Assembly: GCA_017412705.1 (NCBI GenBank) | Contig: JAFPWS010000074.1 | Span: 1-64,000 of the forward strand | From: Prevotella sp. | Lineage (GTDB): Bacteria; Bacteroidota; Bacteroidia; Bacteroidales; Bacteroidaceae | Direction: 5' to 3' | DNA length: 64,000 nucleotides | Shown here: positions 30,180 to 39,349 of the stretch, in pieces | Layout: each line of letters opens with the position of its first letter | Numbering within the stretch: position 1 is the stretch's first letter | Notes under the pieces: model-generated | Seen by the model: only the letters and a program-made list of their open reading frames with translations | Database searches by the model: none | What the model was told of the DNA's origin: nothing | Translations under genes and position numbers: made by a program

Positions 30180-33100
30180 TTATCTCGTCAGCGAGAACTT
30201 CAAGGAGAGGCCGAAGTCGCGGGTGGTCGTCGGGTACGAGCTGCTGGAGAGCAGAGGGGTGTTGGTCTGGCGGTCGTAGTAGAACGACATAGTCAGGAGG
30301 CGCGACAGGGTATAGTCGGCCATGAAGGATATCTTGAGGGCTTTGTTGCCGCTGGAGGCCGACGAGGTGCGCGAGGCGATGTCACGGGTGATGGCGGCCT
30401 GGTTGCGCAGCGAGAAGTCGAGTCGCAGGTTCAGGTCGTGGTTGATGCCGCTCTTCCGGTTGTTGCTTTGGGTACTCTGCTCCTTGCTCCCTGCTCCTTG
30501 CCCCTTGCTCCCTGCCCCTTGCGCCTTCTTGATCTTACGGGTAGCACCGCTCGAGAAGACTCGGAAGTCACTAATCTTATAGCCCATGCCGATGACCCAG
30601 TCGTTGGAACGGCCCTCGTTGATCTGCACGCTGGTAGTGGAGAGGCTGAGGGTTCGCGTCTTGCGATACTCTGCCTTGACGGTAAGGTTGTTAAGGAAGG
30701 TCACGTCAACGCCTAACAGGGGGGCGAAAGACTCATTGATGGTGACGGTAGGCACACTCCATCCTAACACGGAGGTGGCATTGGCACCACTGGTATAAGA
30801 GCCCACGGCGTAGACGGACTTGTAGGAATGGTTGACATTCACGGACTTGAAATGCTCGCTGAACCAGTGCAGCTTGGAGAGTCCTGAGTAGCGCACCGTC
30901 CAGTTGGGCAACAGACGCGTCAGTGCCGGGAAGAAGTCGAGAGAGCCGCCGCCGCTGCCTGTATAGGTATTGAGGAAGGCAGGAATCATCACTGCCGCCG
31001 AGTACTGGTCGACCGCCGTCCCATAGTGCTCCGCCGCCTTTGCCTGATACTCCGGTAGGGCATTGCAGAACTTCTCGAAGACACTGGAGGGATAGCCGTT
31101 ATTGGCGTCGCCCATGGACTCGAGGGATGACGACAGGGAGATGGTGGTCATGGTAAACGTGCCGCTCTGGGTTGTCGGCATACCCTCGTAGCGATACTGG
31201 ATGGAGCGGGCCCGCGACTCCGTGCGCGAGGCGTTGAGGTCTATCTTCAGGTCGCGCACAGGCTCCAGCGTGGCACGCAGCTGCAGGTCGTTTGTCAGGT
31301 TGGTGGCGGCAGGGGTGGAGAGGCTGTCGTTGAGCCAGCCGTTGTCGTGGGCTTTCTGGATGTACGAGTCGTCCGTCAGTCCGAAGGCAAAAGCCAGGCC
31401 CGGCGACATGACAGTGCCTGTACGCTGTCCGAAGATGTCGCCTATGGTCGGCATGAAGCCCGGCAGCGACATGGCGTACTGGTTGCGATAAGAGATGCCT
31501 ATGGAGCGCACCATCATCAGGAAGCGCGCCGCAGACTGTGCGGGCTTGTACCACCACTGGTTTTCCGTAGGAGGCATGGCGGTTACCGTCAGCTTGACCT
31601 TCACAGAGTCGCGGTTTTTAACCAATATCTTGTTCTGGTCTATTACCTTATATTTAATAGGATAGGCCTTGCCCTCGGAGGTCTTGGCACTGACTATGAG
31701 ACGCTTCGACTTCTTGTTATGGGTGACGGTCAGCATGCTGTCGGGCAGCAGCGTCAGCTCGGTCTCGTAGGCGTTCTTGTTCTTGGGAAGCGCCTTCTCT
31801 TCTTTGGTAGGGGAAGCGTCTCCGGAAGCTGTCTTGGAGGCGTTCGACGTCTTGGCGGTTTTCTTGGGCTGCGGTTTGGAGACAGCCTTCTTGAAACGCT
31901 CGTTTGCCTTCTTGAGGAAGGGGAAGTGGTTGTAGAGTGTCTCCATGTTCAGGTTGCCATTGACGGTCAGCTGACGGTTGTTGGAGATGGTATTGCCCAG
32001 GTTGGTGCCGTCTTCAAGCTGTGTGCCCCGCACCCAGTTATAGGTGGCCGTATAGTTGGCGTCGGCGTTGAGCCAGTCGAAGACAGGCAGTTTGTTGAGC
32101 GGCAGCTGGTAGGAGGCGGTGAAGTTCTGCCGATAGTTAAGCGGAGAGCCGAAATGCTTGATGCTGCGCCATACGGAGTCCTTCCACGCCGTATAGCGGT
32201 CAGGATAGAGGTCCTTGTTGATGGGACGGTTTTGCGGGTCGTTAGGCTCTACTATCTCCGCCTGTGTTCCCGACTGGAAGTTCATGTGCAGATTCTTGGT
32301 GAGGTCCCAACGCAGGGAGAAGTCTCGCGTCCACAGGAACTGCGAGCTCCACGTAGGATCCACCTTCGCACCACTCAGGTTGTCCATGTCGCGCTCCTGG
32401 AGCTCATAGTAGCTGCGGTGAATCTCGGAGTTGAAGGACACACTCTGGGGCAGGTAGTTCAGTCCGAAGGCCTTGGGAAACTGCATCCACTTCGACTTGG
32501 ACTTCGACTTCCTGAAAGGCTCCCACGCCTTATAGACCGGCGTATAGGAATAGTTCAGCGAGCCTCGCCAGTCGTCGTCCTTTTCATATACCGTGGTTTC
32601 GCCCACCTTCTGCGTATGCCTGTGGCTGTAGGAGAAGGAGAAGTTGGCAGGGTCATAGGGCATGGGGTGCCGCTTGGTCTTGATGCCGAAGCGCACATTG
32701 GAGAGCGAGAAGTTCGTCGTGGTGGTCTTCGTGACGGCAATGGACTCAATGCTGTCGCGCTCATGCCGGTCTGCTGCCGACTCCAGGGCGTCGTCCAGCT
32801 CCATGTCCGTGTCCAGCGGATTGTACTTGGGGCGTGTCTCTTCCTTGGTGACGGAGTAATAGATAGGTGCCGTGACCTTCATCTTGTCAGGGAAGAACTT
32901 GCCCAGCTCGAAATTGGTCGTCAGCGAGTAGGTCTTGTAGTTGTCCGTGGTTCGCTGGGAGACGCCTTCCTCCAGTCCGCCAAAGCCCTCGGTAACGACC
33001 TTGCCCATGAGGTTGACAGTACCCACGTCGGAAAGCTGGACATTCAGGTTTCCGGATGCCGCCCAACCGCCCTTGTTGACGACCTCCTGCAGGCGTAACT

Positions 33101-36100
33101 CATTGACCCACACCTCGCCGGAGCGCAGCGAGCCCGACAGGTTGCGCACACCGATTATCATAGTCTTAACCTCGCCCAGCGAGGGATTGCCCATTATCGA
33201 TATACGGTTGTTGGCATTGTCGGGGTCGTACTCGGAATACTCTACCGTATAGCTGGCTGTTCCTGTGGCACGTGCCTTGTTGCGTGCCTTCTTCAGCTGG
33301 GTAAACAGCGACAGGTCGATGTCAAGCATGTTCTCCTTAGGCCATACGGCACGGCAGTCGTCAAGATTATACTTGTTATAATCGTTACGGTCCGGCGTAA
33401 GCTTCAGGGGGATGAGATACTCATAGTAGTTGTTGCGGTAGTCGCTGCCCAGACGCACAAAGACCGCCAGCTGGTCGTCAGCCAGCGACGTGTCGTCGAT
33501 GAGGTGGTTGGCGTGGACGAACATCTGTAGATGCTTGTAGCGCCGCAGGTCGAGGGTGGTGTTGCGATAGACCGCCTTCGACTCTCCTTGCGACAGGTTC
33601 TTGACAATCATGGACAGCGCCTGCTCGTTGGCCTCCGTCAACTGGGGCTGCGAAGGGTCTGTCACACGTGAGATGCCGGGAGGCACCACGTAGTTGACCG
33701 GACGCTTGTCGTTGTTCTCCTCGATATTAACCGCACTGACCGCCACCGTTCCACTATTGCTGCTGCCCGTCAGCTGCTGGTCGTAGACACGCCACTCTCC
33801 GCGCACTAATTCAAGGCTGCCGAAACGCAACACAATAGGCTTGCGGAACTGTGTGAGGAACATACGCATGAAGCGGATGCTGGTGAAATCGCTGATGCCT
33901 CCCACACGGTCATCATACTGTGACAGGGGTATACGGAACTGATACCACTTGACAGCCTCTTTGTTGCCATTGCGCAACGATGCCGTATACTCGCGGACAT
34001 CGGTAATATAGTTGCGTCCCAGCTGCAGGTCCTCGGGACGGATGCTGACCCTGTACTGGTAGTAGCGCTCATACTCGTTCAGCGTATAGTCCTGGTTGAT
34101 GTCCTCGACATCAGGATAGGTCTTATACGACGTGTCGTAACCCTCCGTCTGCTGGTCGGAGTCCGGCGAGTTGCCCTGAGGCATGTTGATGCGCTTGTAA
34201 CGCTCCAGGATGCTGGCGCGACGATCATCCAGGTCGCTGCCTCGGAAATAGTGATAGTTGTCGTTGGCAGGGTCCTGGTTCCATGCTGCCCGCACACTGT
34301 CGTTGACGGTGACACTGCCCAGGAAGTCGGCATAGGCAGGAAAGCCACGTTCCTGCTCGTCATTCAGGCCGTTCAAGCCCACATCCTGCAGGGCACGCGA
34401 CCCGCTGGTGGTGGCGAAGGCATAGGTCTGGGTAGCCTGTACGGGGATGCGGCCCCATTGTGACGTGGTGAACGAAGAGCTTCCGTCGACAGGCATGCCA
34501 CTCTCGTAGAACTTCTTGTCGTCATGGAGGATGTCCTCGCTGACCTCGCCCAAGTTAATGTAGAGGTCGCCGCCATAGTCGGCGGCATCCTGCTGGCCGG
34601 CAGTGTAGATAAACGGGTCGAGCAGCCAGAACTCGATATACTCGACATTGGCCGTCTCGAAATCATTAGTGTCCAGCTTGCGCATCATCCCCCCCCATCG
34701 CTGCTGGGGAAGCTTCAGCGTGCCATCCATATTCACGTCGGTAGTCAGGTTGTAAGGACCGCGCTCCTGCGGATAGTAGGCCAGGTTGAGGATGGGTAGC
34801 GTCGAGGTGGCGCCACTATAGGTAGACTGCTGGCGATTGGGATAGAGCTCGCTGACATAGACGGCACGCACATAGTGGTTCGACAGCTGGTCAAGGTCGC
34901 TCTTGATATGATTAGGTGTCAGACTGCTGGAACGATAGGTAAACAGCGGGTCGATGTTATACCATGCCAGCAGGGCACGGTTGTAGCCGCTACTGACGGA
35001 GTCCTTGTCTGCATGTTCCGGGAACAAGGTAGGCACGCTGGAGATAGTCCAGGACTTTGGCTCCGACACGTCGATGCCGTTCTTGGCATTCTCGAAGTCG
35101 TCAATATACGAAGCATTATCCTGCGTGCCACTTGCCGTACCCGCTATCAGATGAGCGAACTCGCCCGTAAAGGATATTTGCGAGGGCTGGGTGCAGTGCA
35201 GCAGAGGTATCTTGTCGAGCATACGCGTCAGCCACTGGCTCTCCGTCTTCCAGTTGACATTCACACCCCACAGGGTATTCTTCAACGGCTCGGAACCCAT
35301 GGTCACCTTCGAGGTCAGGGCCTGCTCGCTCAGGTGCTGCAGCGTACCGCCAACCTGAAAGTTCTTCGTGAAATCATACTCCCAGTTCAAGCCAATCATC
35401 GTCTTCCGCTGCATGCTGTATTCCGTATTCGACTCCAACGACACACTGACGGAGGTACCGGCATCGATGATGCTCTGGTTTAGGATGGTAACCTCGCCGG
35501 CAGAATAGTCGACGGAGTAGTCAGAGCCCTCCGTCAACACCACGCCACCTGCCGTCACCACCACCGAGCCCTGAGGCACATTGTAGGCACCCAGGGAAAT
35601 AACATTGGCTGACGTTCCCTTGAACTGGCCCACCAGCAGGTACTTGTCCTTGTTGGTCATCTGACGGGCTGCGGTACGGGTGGTGTCGTACAACTCATGG
35701 AAGGAGTACTTCTCGACAAGCTCCTCGCTCAGACCTTTTGCCCTCAGAAATTCTTCCAGCGTAGCACCAAAAGGCTCGGCAGAAGGGAAGAACACACGTC
35801 CATTGGAGACAGTATAGCCCTCCACAAAGTCGAAGTAGCCGTTGGGATGGGCATTGTTGTTATTGTCCAAACGGTCGCAGCCCAAGCCGCGCAACAGCGT
35901 GACATCCTTCACGTCAGGAACGTAGGTCAGGTAGACGCCTGCCGTATCGCTCTTATATTTGATGTCGAGACGGAACTTGGTCTTCTCAACGTTAGAGGCC
36001 AGATAGTAGACATTCTTCATCATCAGAGGCCAGTTAGCCTGCTGAGGATTGTTGGAGGTGTTCTTCAGCGCCTTGACGTAAAGGGTTTCGCTGGCGTTGG

Positions 36101-37547
36101 TATGGTCTGCCGCAAACTCACCCACCTGATGGGTCATTCCTCCGTAGGTATATTCATAGGCCACGGCCAACACCTGGTCAGTCTGCAGGGCGGTCTTCAG
36201 CGAGATGTAGCCAAGTGATGCGTTCAACGTATACTCCGACGACGTCAGCAGTCTGGCCGAAGCCAGCTTCTCGTAGTCTGTCCCTCCCGTCATAAAGCCG
36301 TCGAGAGCGGCTGACGCCCGGTCGATTTCGCGGGCTGCCTCGGGCATGCTGCTATACACCGTCCCCACGTCGTTCGCAGGCAGGGCCGACGTGCCCTTGA
36401 CGCCCTTTGGCAGACTCTCAGCCAACTCCGCCAAGGCAATCAGGTTGCGGGTGTTTGAGGTAGTTCCCGTCTTGTTGGTAACCCACACCTCAATACGGGT
36501 GATGTTGATGCCTGTACTGACGACGGGCAGGGTCTTCATAGCGGCATCGTAGCGCTCACGGAAATACTTGGAGAGGAAGAAATGGCGATTCTCCTCGTAG
36601 TTGGCCACATCGAGCTCAAAGGGAGTCAGCTGCGTGCCACCCTTTGACGAGACACTCTTGGTAGTCGAGTTCTTCTGCGAGAAGACGGTCTGCAGCTTCA
36701 GCTTGCCAAACTGCATGTCAGTACGCACGCCAAACAAGCTGGAGGCTCCCTTCACCAGAGAGTTGTTGGAGGGGAAGGTGATGTTGCCAGCCTCAACCAG
36801 TTTGATAATCTCGTCTTCCTTTCCCTCGTAACGCAGCTTCAGGTTTTTGGTGTCGAAGTCGAAAGTGGCATCGGTATTGTAGTTCAGCGACATGTTTACC
36901 TTGTCGCCCACCTTACCAGTCACATTCAGGTTAATCTTCTCGTCGAAGTCGACAGCAGTGGTCTTGCGATTACGCTCTGGCAGCGAAGGGTTGTCGATGT
37001 TCTTCAGCGTGGCACCCAGCTTCAGCTCTGCAGTACCCTGCGTCTTGATGCGAACACCGCCGGGACCAAAGATTTTCTCTGCAGGTCCCAGGTCGAAATG
37101 CATATCCGTAAAGTCGAATTTATCCTTGCCTTTCTGGGCCACATTCTCCGCATCCTTCTTGCGGAAGAACTGTTCACGCTCCCTACGCTCACTCCACTGG
37201 CGATACTCCTCCGGCGACATCAGCACAGGGGTGTTCAGATAGGAGTCGCCCATCTTGGAGCCTATTTTGTAGACATTCAGCGAGTCATCGTACTCGACCT
37301 GCTGCTTGATATTCTCAGGGAAGTGGAGGTCAAGAGCTGAGGAGTCGAGGTCTGCCACCTCGATAGGCGAAGTCTTCTGAATCTTCCAACGGGCATGCAG
37401 CAGGGAGTCTGGAATGGTGTCGTCCTCTATCTCCAGCACAGGCTGGGCCTTAGGCACAGGCTTTCGCTGTGTCTTATCGTCTTGCGGAGGCATGGCCAGA
37501 GCCGTGATGCTCAGCAAGACTAATGCAATGTAGAGGACGCGCTTCAA
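30180..37547 (-). CDS. sprA: Type IX secretion outer-membrane translocon SprA (Sov)
   Basis: A 2455-residue protein, the expected giant size for SprA/Sov, the 36-strand barrel through which T9SS cargo leaves the cell. It has a signal peptide (MKRVLYIALVLLSITALA), an early conserved region (IFGPGGVRIKTQGTAELKLG; NVTGKVGDKVNMSLNYNTDA), and repeated NF-x-YSY/TY-type strands to a final barrel strand (DFGLSLKFSL). It sits six bases after ruvA on the same strand, a pairing common in this phylum. A Gly/Ser/Gln/Lys-rich patch near the C-terminus (AQGAGSKGQGAGSKEQS) is the translation of a heptamer repeat array and is likely a surface or periplasmic loop insertion. Confidence 0.93.
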   Translation of the reverse strand: MKRVLYIALVLLSITALAMPPQDDKTQRKPVPKAQPVLEIEDDTIPDSLLHARWKIQKTSPIEVADLDSSALDLHFPENIKQQVEYDDSLNVYKIGSKMGDSYLNTPVLMSPEEYRQWSERREREQFFRKKDAENVAQKGKDKFDFTDMHFDLGPAEKIFGPGGVRIKTQGTAELKLGATLKNIDNPSLPERNRKTTAVDFDEKINLNVTGKVGDKVNMSLNYNTDATFDFDTKNLKLRYEGKEDEIIKLVEAGNITFPSNNSLVKGASSLFGVRTDMQFGKLKLQTVFSQKNSTTKSVSSKGGTQLTPFELDVANYEENRHFFLSKYFRERYDAAMKTLPVVSTGINITRIEVWVTNKTGTTSNTRNLIALAELAESLPKGVKGTSALPANDVGTVYSSMPEAAREIDRASAALDGFMTGGTDYEKLASARLLTSSEYTLNASLGYISLKTALQTDQVLAVAYEYTYGGMTHQVGEFAADHTNASETLYVKALKNTSNNPQQANWPLMMKNVYYLASNVEKTKFRLDIKYKSDTAGVYLTYVPDVKDVTLLRGLGCDRLDNNNNAHPNGYFDFVEGYTVSNGRVFFPSAEPFGATLEEFLRAKGLSEELVEKYSFHELYDTTRTAARQMTNKDKYLLVGQFKGTSANVISLGAYNVPQGSVVVTAGGVVLTEGSDYSVDYSAGEVTILNQSIIDAGTSVSVSLESNTEYSMQRKTMIGLNWEYDFTKNFQVGGTLQHLSEQALTSKVTMGSEPLKNTLWGVNVNWKTESQWLTRMLDKIPLLHCTQPSQISFTGEFAHLIAGTASGTQDNASYIDDFENAKNGIDVSEPKSWTISSVPTLFPEHADKDSVSSGYNRALLAWYNIDPLFTYRSSSLTPNHIKSDLDQLSNHYVRAVYVSELYPNRQQSTYSGATSTLPILNLAYYPQERGPYNLTTDVNMDGTLKLPQQRWGGMMRKLDTNDFETANVEYIEFWLLDPFIYTAGQQDAADYGGDLYINLGEVSEDILHDDKKFYESGMPVDGSSSFTTSQWGRIPVQATQTYAFATTSGSRALQDVGLNGLNDEQERGFPAYADFLGSVTVNDSVRAAWNQDPANDNYHYFRGSDLDDRRASILERYKRINMPQGNSPDSDQQTEGYDTSYKTYPDVEDINQDYTLNEYERYYQYRVSIRPEDLQLGRNYITDVREYTASLRNGNKEAVKWYQFRIPLSQYDDRVGGISDFTSIRFMRMFLTQFRKPIVLRFGSLELVRGEWRVYDQQLTGSSNSGTVAVSAVNIEENNDKRPVNYVVPPGISRVTDPSQPQLTEANEQALSMIVKNLSQGESKAVYRNTTLDLRRYKHLQMFVHANHLIDDTSLADDQLAVFVRLGSDYRNNYYEYLIPLKLTPDRNDYNKYNLDDCRAVWPKENMLDIDLSLFTQLKKARNKARATGTASYTVEYSEYDPDNANNRISIMGNPSLGEVKTMIIGVRNLSGSLRSGEVWVNELRLQEVVNKGGWAASGNLNVQLSDVGTVNLMGKVVTEGFGGLEEGVSQRTTDNYKTYSLTTNFELGKFFPDKMKVTAPIYYSVTKEETRPKYNPLDTDMELDDALESAADRHERDSIESIAVTKTTTTNFSLSNVRFGIKTKRHPMPYDPANFSFSYSHRHTQKVGETTVYEKDDDWRGSLNYSYTPVYKAWEPFRKSKSKSKWMQFPKAFGLNYLPQSVSFNSEIHRSYYELQERDMDNLSGAKVDPTWSSQFLWTRDFSLRWDLTKNLHMNFQSGTQAEIVEPNDPQNRPINKDLYPDRYTAWKDSVWRSIKHFGSPLNYRQNFTASYQLPLNKLPVFDWLNADANYTATYNWVRGTQLEDGTNLGNTISNNRQLTVNGNLNMETLYNHFPFLKKANERFKKAVSKPQPKKTAKTSNASKTASGDASPTKEEKALPKNKNAYETELTLLPDSMLTVTHNKKSKRLIVSAKTSEGKAYPIKYKVIDQNKILVKNRDSVKVKLTVTAMPPTENQWWYKPAQSAARFLMMVRSIGISYRNQYAMSLPGFMPTIGDIFGQRTGTVMSPGLAFAFGLTDDSYIQKAHDNGWLNDSLSTPAATNLTNDLQLRATLEPVRDLKIDLNASRTESRARSIQYRYEGMPTTQSGTFTMTTISLSSSLESMGDANNGYPSSVFEKFCNALPEYQAKAAEHYGTAVDQYSAAVMIPAFLNTYTGSGGGSLDFFPALTRLLPNWTVRYSGLSKLHWFSEHFKSVNVNHSYKSVYAVGSYTSGANATSVLGWSVPTVTINESFAPLLGVDVTFLNNLTVKAEYRKTRTLSLSTTSVQINEGRSNDWVIGMGYKISDFRVFSSGATRKIKKAQGAGSKGQGAGSKEQSTQSNNRKSGINHDLNLRLDFSLRNQAAITRDIASRTSSASSGNKALKISFMADYTLSRLLTMSFYYDRQTNTPLLSSSSYPTTTRDFGLSLKFSLTR
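30479..30527. repeat. Seven tandem heptamers inside sprA
   Basis: Seven 7-bp units in a row (plus strand GCTCCTT, GCTCCCT, GCTCCTT, GCCCCTT, GCTCCCT, GCCCCTT, GCGCCTT). Three heptamers make seven codons, so any multiple of three keeps the sprA frame. AAGGGGC AAGGAGC also appears at 30073-30086 outside the gene. The pattern resembles the short tandem heptanucleotide repeats known in cyanobacteria. Confidence 0.8.
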
Positions 37548-37553
37548 AGGGTC

Positions 37554-38156
37554 TTACTTTATCTGTTTCAATGCCAGCTTAACCACCTGTTCTACAGGCA
37601 GGTCTGGTTGCTCTCTGAGGATGGCCAGCACCACCTTCTGCGTAGGAGCAGGTGCGAAGCCCAGCATGGTCAGCGCGCTGACAGCCTCGTCCTTGACAGC
37701 TGTGTTGACAGGTGCCGCCACCGTACCACCGGCAGGAATCTCGTCAGCAATGCCCAGAGCGACAATCTTATCCCTCAGGTCGACGATGATGCGTTGGGCA
37801 GTCATCTTGCCAATGCCCTTGATACCCTTGATGAGCCGCTCGTCGCCTCGCGAGATAGCGTTGCACAACTCGGAAACACTCATTGACGAGAGCATCATTC
37901 GCGCAGTATTGGGACCCACGCCGCTGACAGTAATCAGCAACTCAAACATCTCACGTTCTTTCTTGCTGACAAAGCCATACAGCACGTGAGCATCCTCACG
38001 GATGGACTCAAAGACGTACAACTTGACGTCCTTTTTGCCCTGAATGGCCGAGTAGGTAGTCAACGATATATTCAGACCATAACCCACGCCTGCGGCTTCT
38101 ACCGTAGCTAATGCTGGGGTAAGCTCAGTAAGCTCGCCCTTAATGTACTCTATCAT
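37554..38156 (-). CDS. ruvA: Holliday junction branch migration protein RuvA
   Basis: A 200-residue RuvA. The N-terminal OB fold ([20 protein letters not shown]), helix-hairpin-helix motifs ([37 protein letters not shown]) and the C-terminal RuvB-binding domain (about residues 150-200) are all present. It binds four-way junctions and loads RuvB. It is the first gene of the ruvA-sprA pair. No TAnnTTTG box is obvious; instead an AAGGAGGAGG run (38205-38220 region) and a 14-bp palindrome lie upstream. Confidence 0.95.
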   Translation of the reverse strand: MIEYIKGELTELTPALATVEAAGVGYGLNISLTTYSAIQGKKDVKLYVFESIREDAHVLYGFVSKKEREMFELLITVSGVGPNTARMMLSSMSVSELCNAISRGDERLIKGIKGIGKMTAQRIIVDLRDKIVALGIADEIPAGGTVAAPVNTAVKDEAVSALTMLGFAPAPTQKVVLAILREQPDLPVEQVVKLALKQIK

Positions 38157-38173
38157 ACCTTCTTTTTATAATA

Positions 38174-38187
38174 ATGTATTAATACAT
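38174..38187. promoter_or_regulatory. 14-bp perfect palindrome in the ruvA leader
   Basis: ATGTATTAATACAT lies 18-31 bases before the ruvA start. Its place suits a repressor site (for example DNA-damage control), but the binding protein is unknown. The rest of the 204-base gap holds the ddh promoter box. Confidence 0.35.
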
Positions 38188-38311
38188 CTAATTAAACGAT
38201 TTCCTCCTCCTTTTTATTGTATCGCGGGAACAAAAGATGACGAATTATGGCAATTTGTAGGTATAATGCAAATTTTTCTGTCATTTCGTTACGTATTTCA
38301 AGAAAAAGATG

Positions 38312-38319
38312 TAATTTTG
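38312..38319 (+). promoter_or_regulatory. -7 box for ddh
   Basis: TAATTTTG followed by GCAGCC, 41 bases before the ddh ATG. The -33 element is weak. Confidence 0.5.
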
Positions 38320-38360
38320 CAGCCAAAAAGAATAAATAACCAACAAAAGACATAACACTT

Positions 38361-39260
38361 ATGAAGAAAATCAGAGCAGCCGTAGTAGGTTACGGCAACA
38401 TTGGAAAGTACACCATCCAGGCTCTGGAAGCCGCTCCCGACTTCGAGATTGCTGGTGTGGTACGTAGAAACGGGGCTGCCGACAAGCCCGCAGAGCTGGC
38501 ACCCTACGAGGTCGTGAAGGACATCAAGGAACTGAAGGATGTCGATGTGGCCATCCTGGCCACCCCCACCCGTTCGTGCGAGGAATATGCCAAGCAGATA
38601 CTTCCCCTGGGTATCAATACTGTTGACTCTTTCGATATCCATACCAACATACGCGGCTATCGTGAGCGTCTGATGGAGATCAACAAGAAGACGGGTACTG
38701 TCAGCGTCATCGCTGCCGGTTGGGATCCAGGCAGCGACAGCATTGTGCGCACCCTGATGCAGAGCCTCGCCCCCAAGGGTCTGAGCTACACCAACTTCGG
38801 TCCTGGCATGTCGATGGGTCACAGCGTCTGCGTACGTTCCAAGGCTGGTGTCAAGAACGCCCTCTCAATGACCATCCCCCTCGGCGAGGGCATCCACCGC
38901 CGTATGGTATATGTAGAGTTGGAAGACGGCTTCACCCTCGAGCAGGTGACCAAGGACATCAAGGCTGACCCTTACTTCGCCAACGACGAGACACACGTCT
39001 TCCAGGTAGAGAGCGTGGACGACGTTCGCGATATGGGTCATGGCGTAAACCTCGTCCGCAAGGGCGTCAGCGGACAGACGCAGAACCAGCGCCTGGAGTT
39101 CAACATGCAAATCAACAACCCAGCCCTGACTGGTCAGGTACTGGTGAACGTGGCTCGCGCCTCCATGCGTCTGCAGCCTGCATGTTACACGATGATTGAG
39201 ATACCTGTCATTGACATGCTCCCTGGCGATCGCGCAGACCTCATTGAGCACTTAGTGTAA
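38361..39260 (+). CDS. ddh: meso-Diaminopimelate D-dehydrogenase
   Basis: A 299-residue NADP-dependent dehydrogenase. The N-terminal Rossmann motif is AAVVGYGNIGKYTIQAL, and family motifs ILATPTRS, AGWDPGSDSIVRTLMQ and TNFGPGMSMGHS carry the substrate-contacting residues. It makes meso-diaminopimelate from tetrahydrodipicolinate in one step, a short route to lysine and peptidoglycan that some Bacteroidota use. Length matches the family. It ends convergently with the lactate-dehydrogenase-like gene, with a strong hairpin between. Confidence 0.95.
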   Translation: MKKIRAAVVGYGNIGKYTIQALEAAPDFEIAGVVRRNGAADKPAELAPYEVVKDIKELKDVDVAILATPTRSCEEYAKQILPLGINTVDSFDIHTNIRGYRERLMEINKKTGTVSVIAAGWDPGSDSIVRTLMQSLAPKGLSYTNFGPGMSMGHSVCVRSKAGVKNALSMTIPLGEGIHRRMVYVELEDGFTLEQVTKDIKADPYFANDETHVFQVESVDDVRDMGHGVNLVRKGVSGQTQNQRLEFNMQINNPALTGQVLVNVARASMRLQPACYTMIEIPVIDMLPGDRADLIEHLV

Positions 39261-39281
39261 AGGTATAGGTAACTGAAGAGG

Positions 39282-39348
39282 AATCGTATTACGACTGAAG
39301 GGCCTTCACATTACGACTGAGCACCCTTCAATCGTAATACGATTTTTT
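39282..39348. terminator. Long-stem bidirectional terminator containing 22-bp direct repeats
   Basis: AATCGTATTACGACTGAAGGG-type arm (39282-39302) pairs with its inverse at 39324-39344 with one mismatch, followed by a T-run. Within it ATTACGACTGA is repeated at 39288-39298 and 39310-39320, exactly 22 bp apart, and ACTGAAG occurs once more at 39272-39278 region in a degenerate copy. So it looks like a 22-bp repeat array that has become a terminator between ddh and the flavoprotein gene. Confidence 0.75.
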
Positions 39349-39349
39349 A

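Noticed and set aside
30150..30180. Terminator between nadB and sprA
   Set aside because: There is a T-run at about 30174-30181 but no convincing stem before it.
31347..33098. 583-codon plus-strand frame opposite sprA
   Set aside because: It lies fully antisense to the well-supported SprA gene, and its composition (Arg/Val/Leu/Gln-rich) is that of an antisense shadow of G/C-rich coding sequence.
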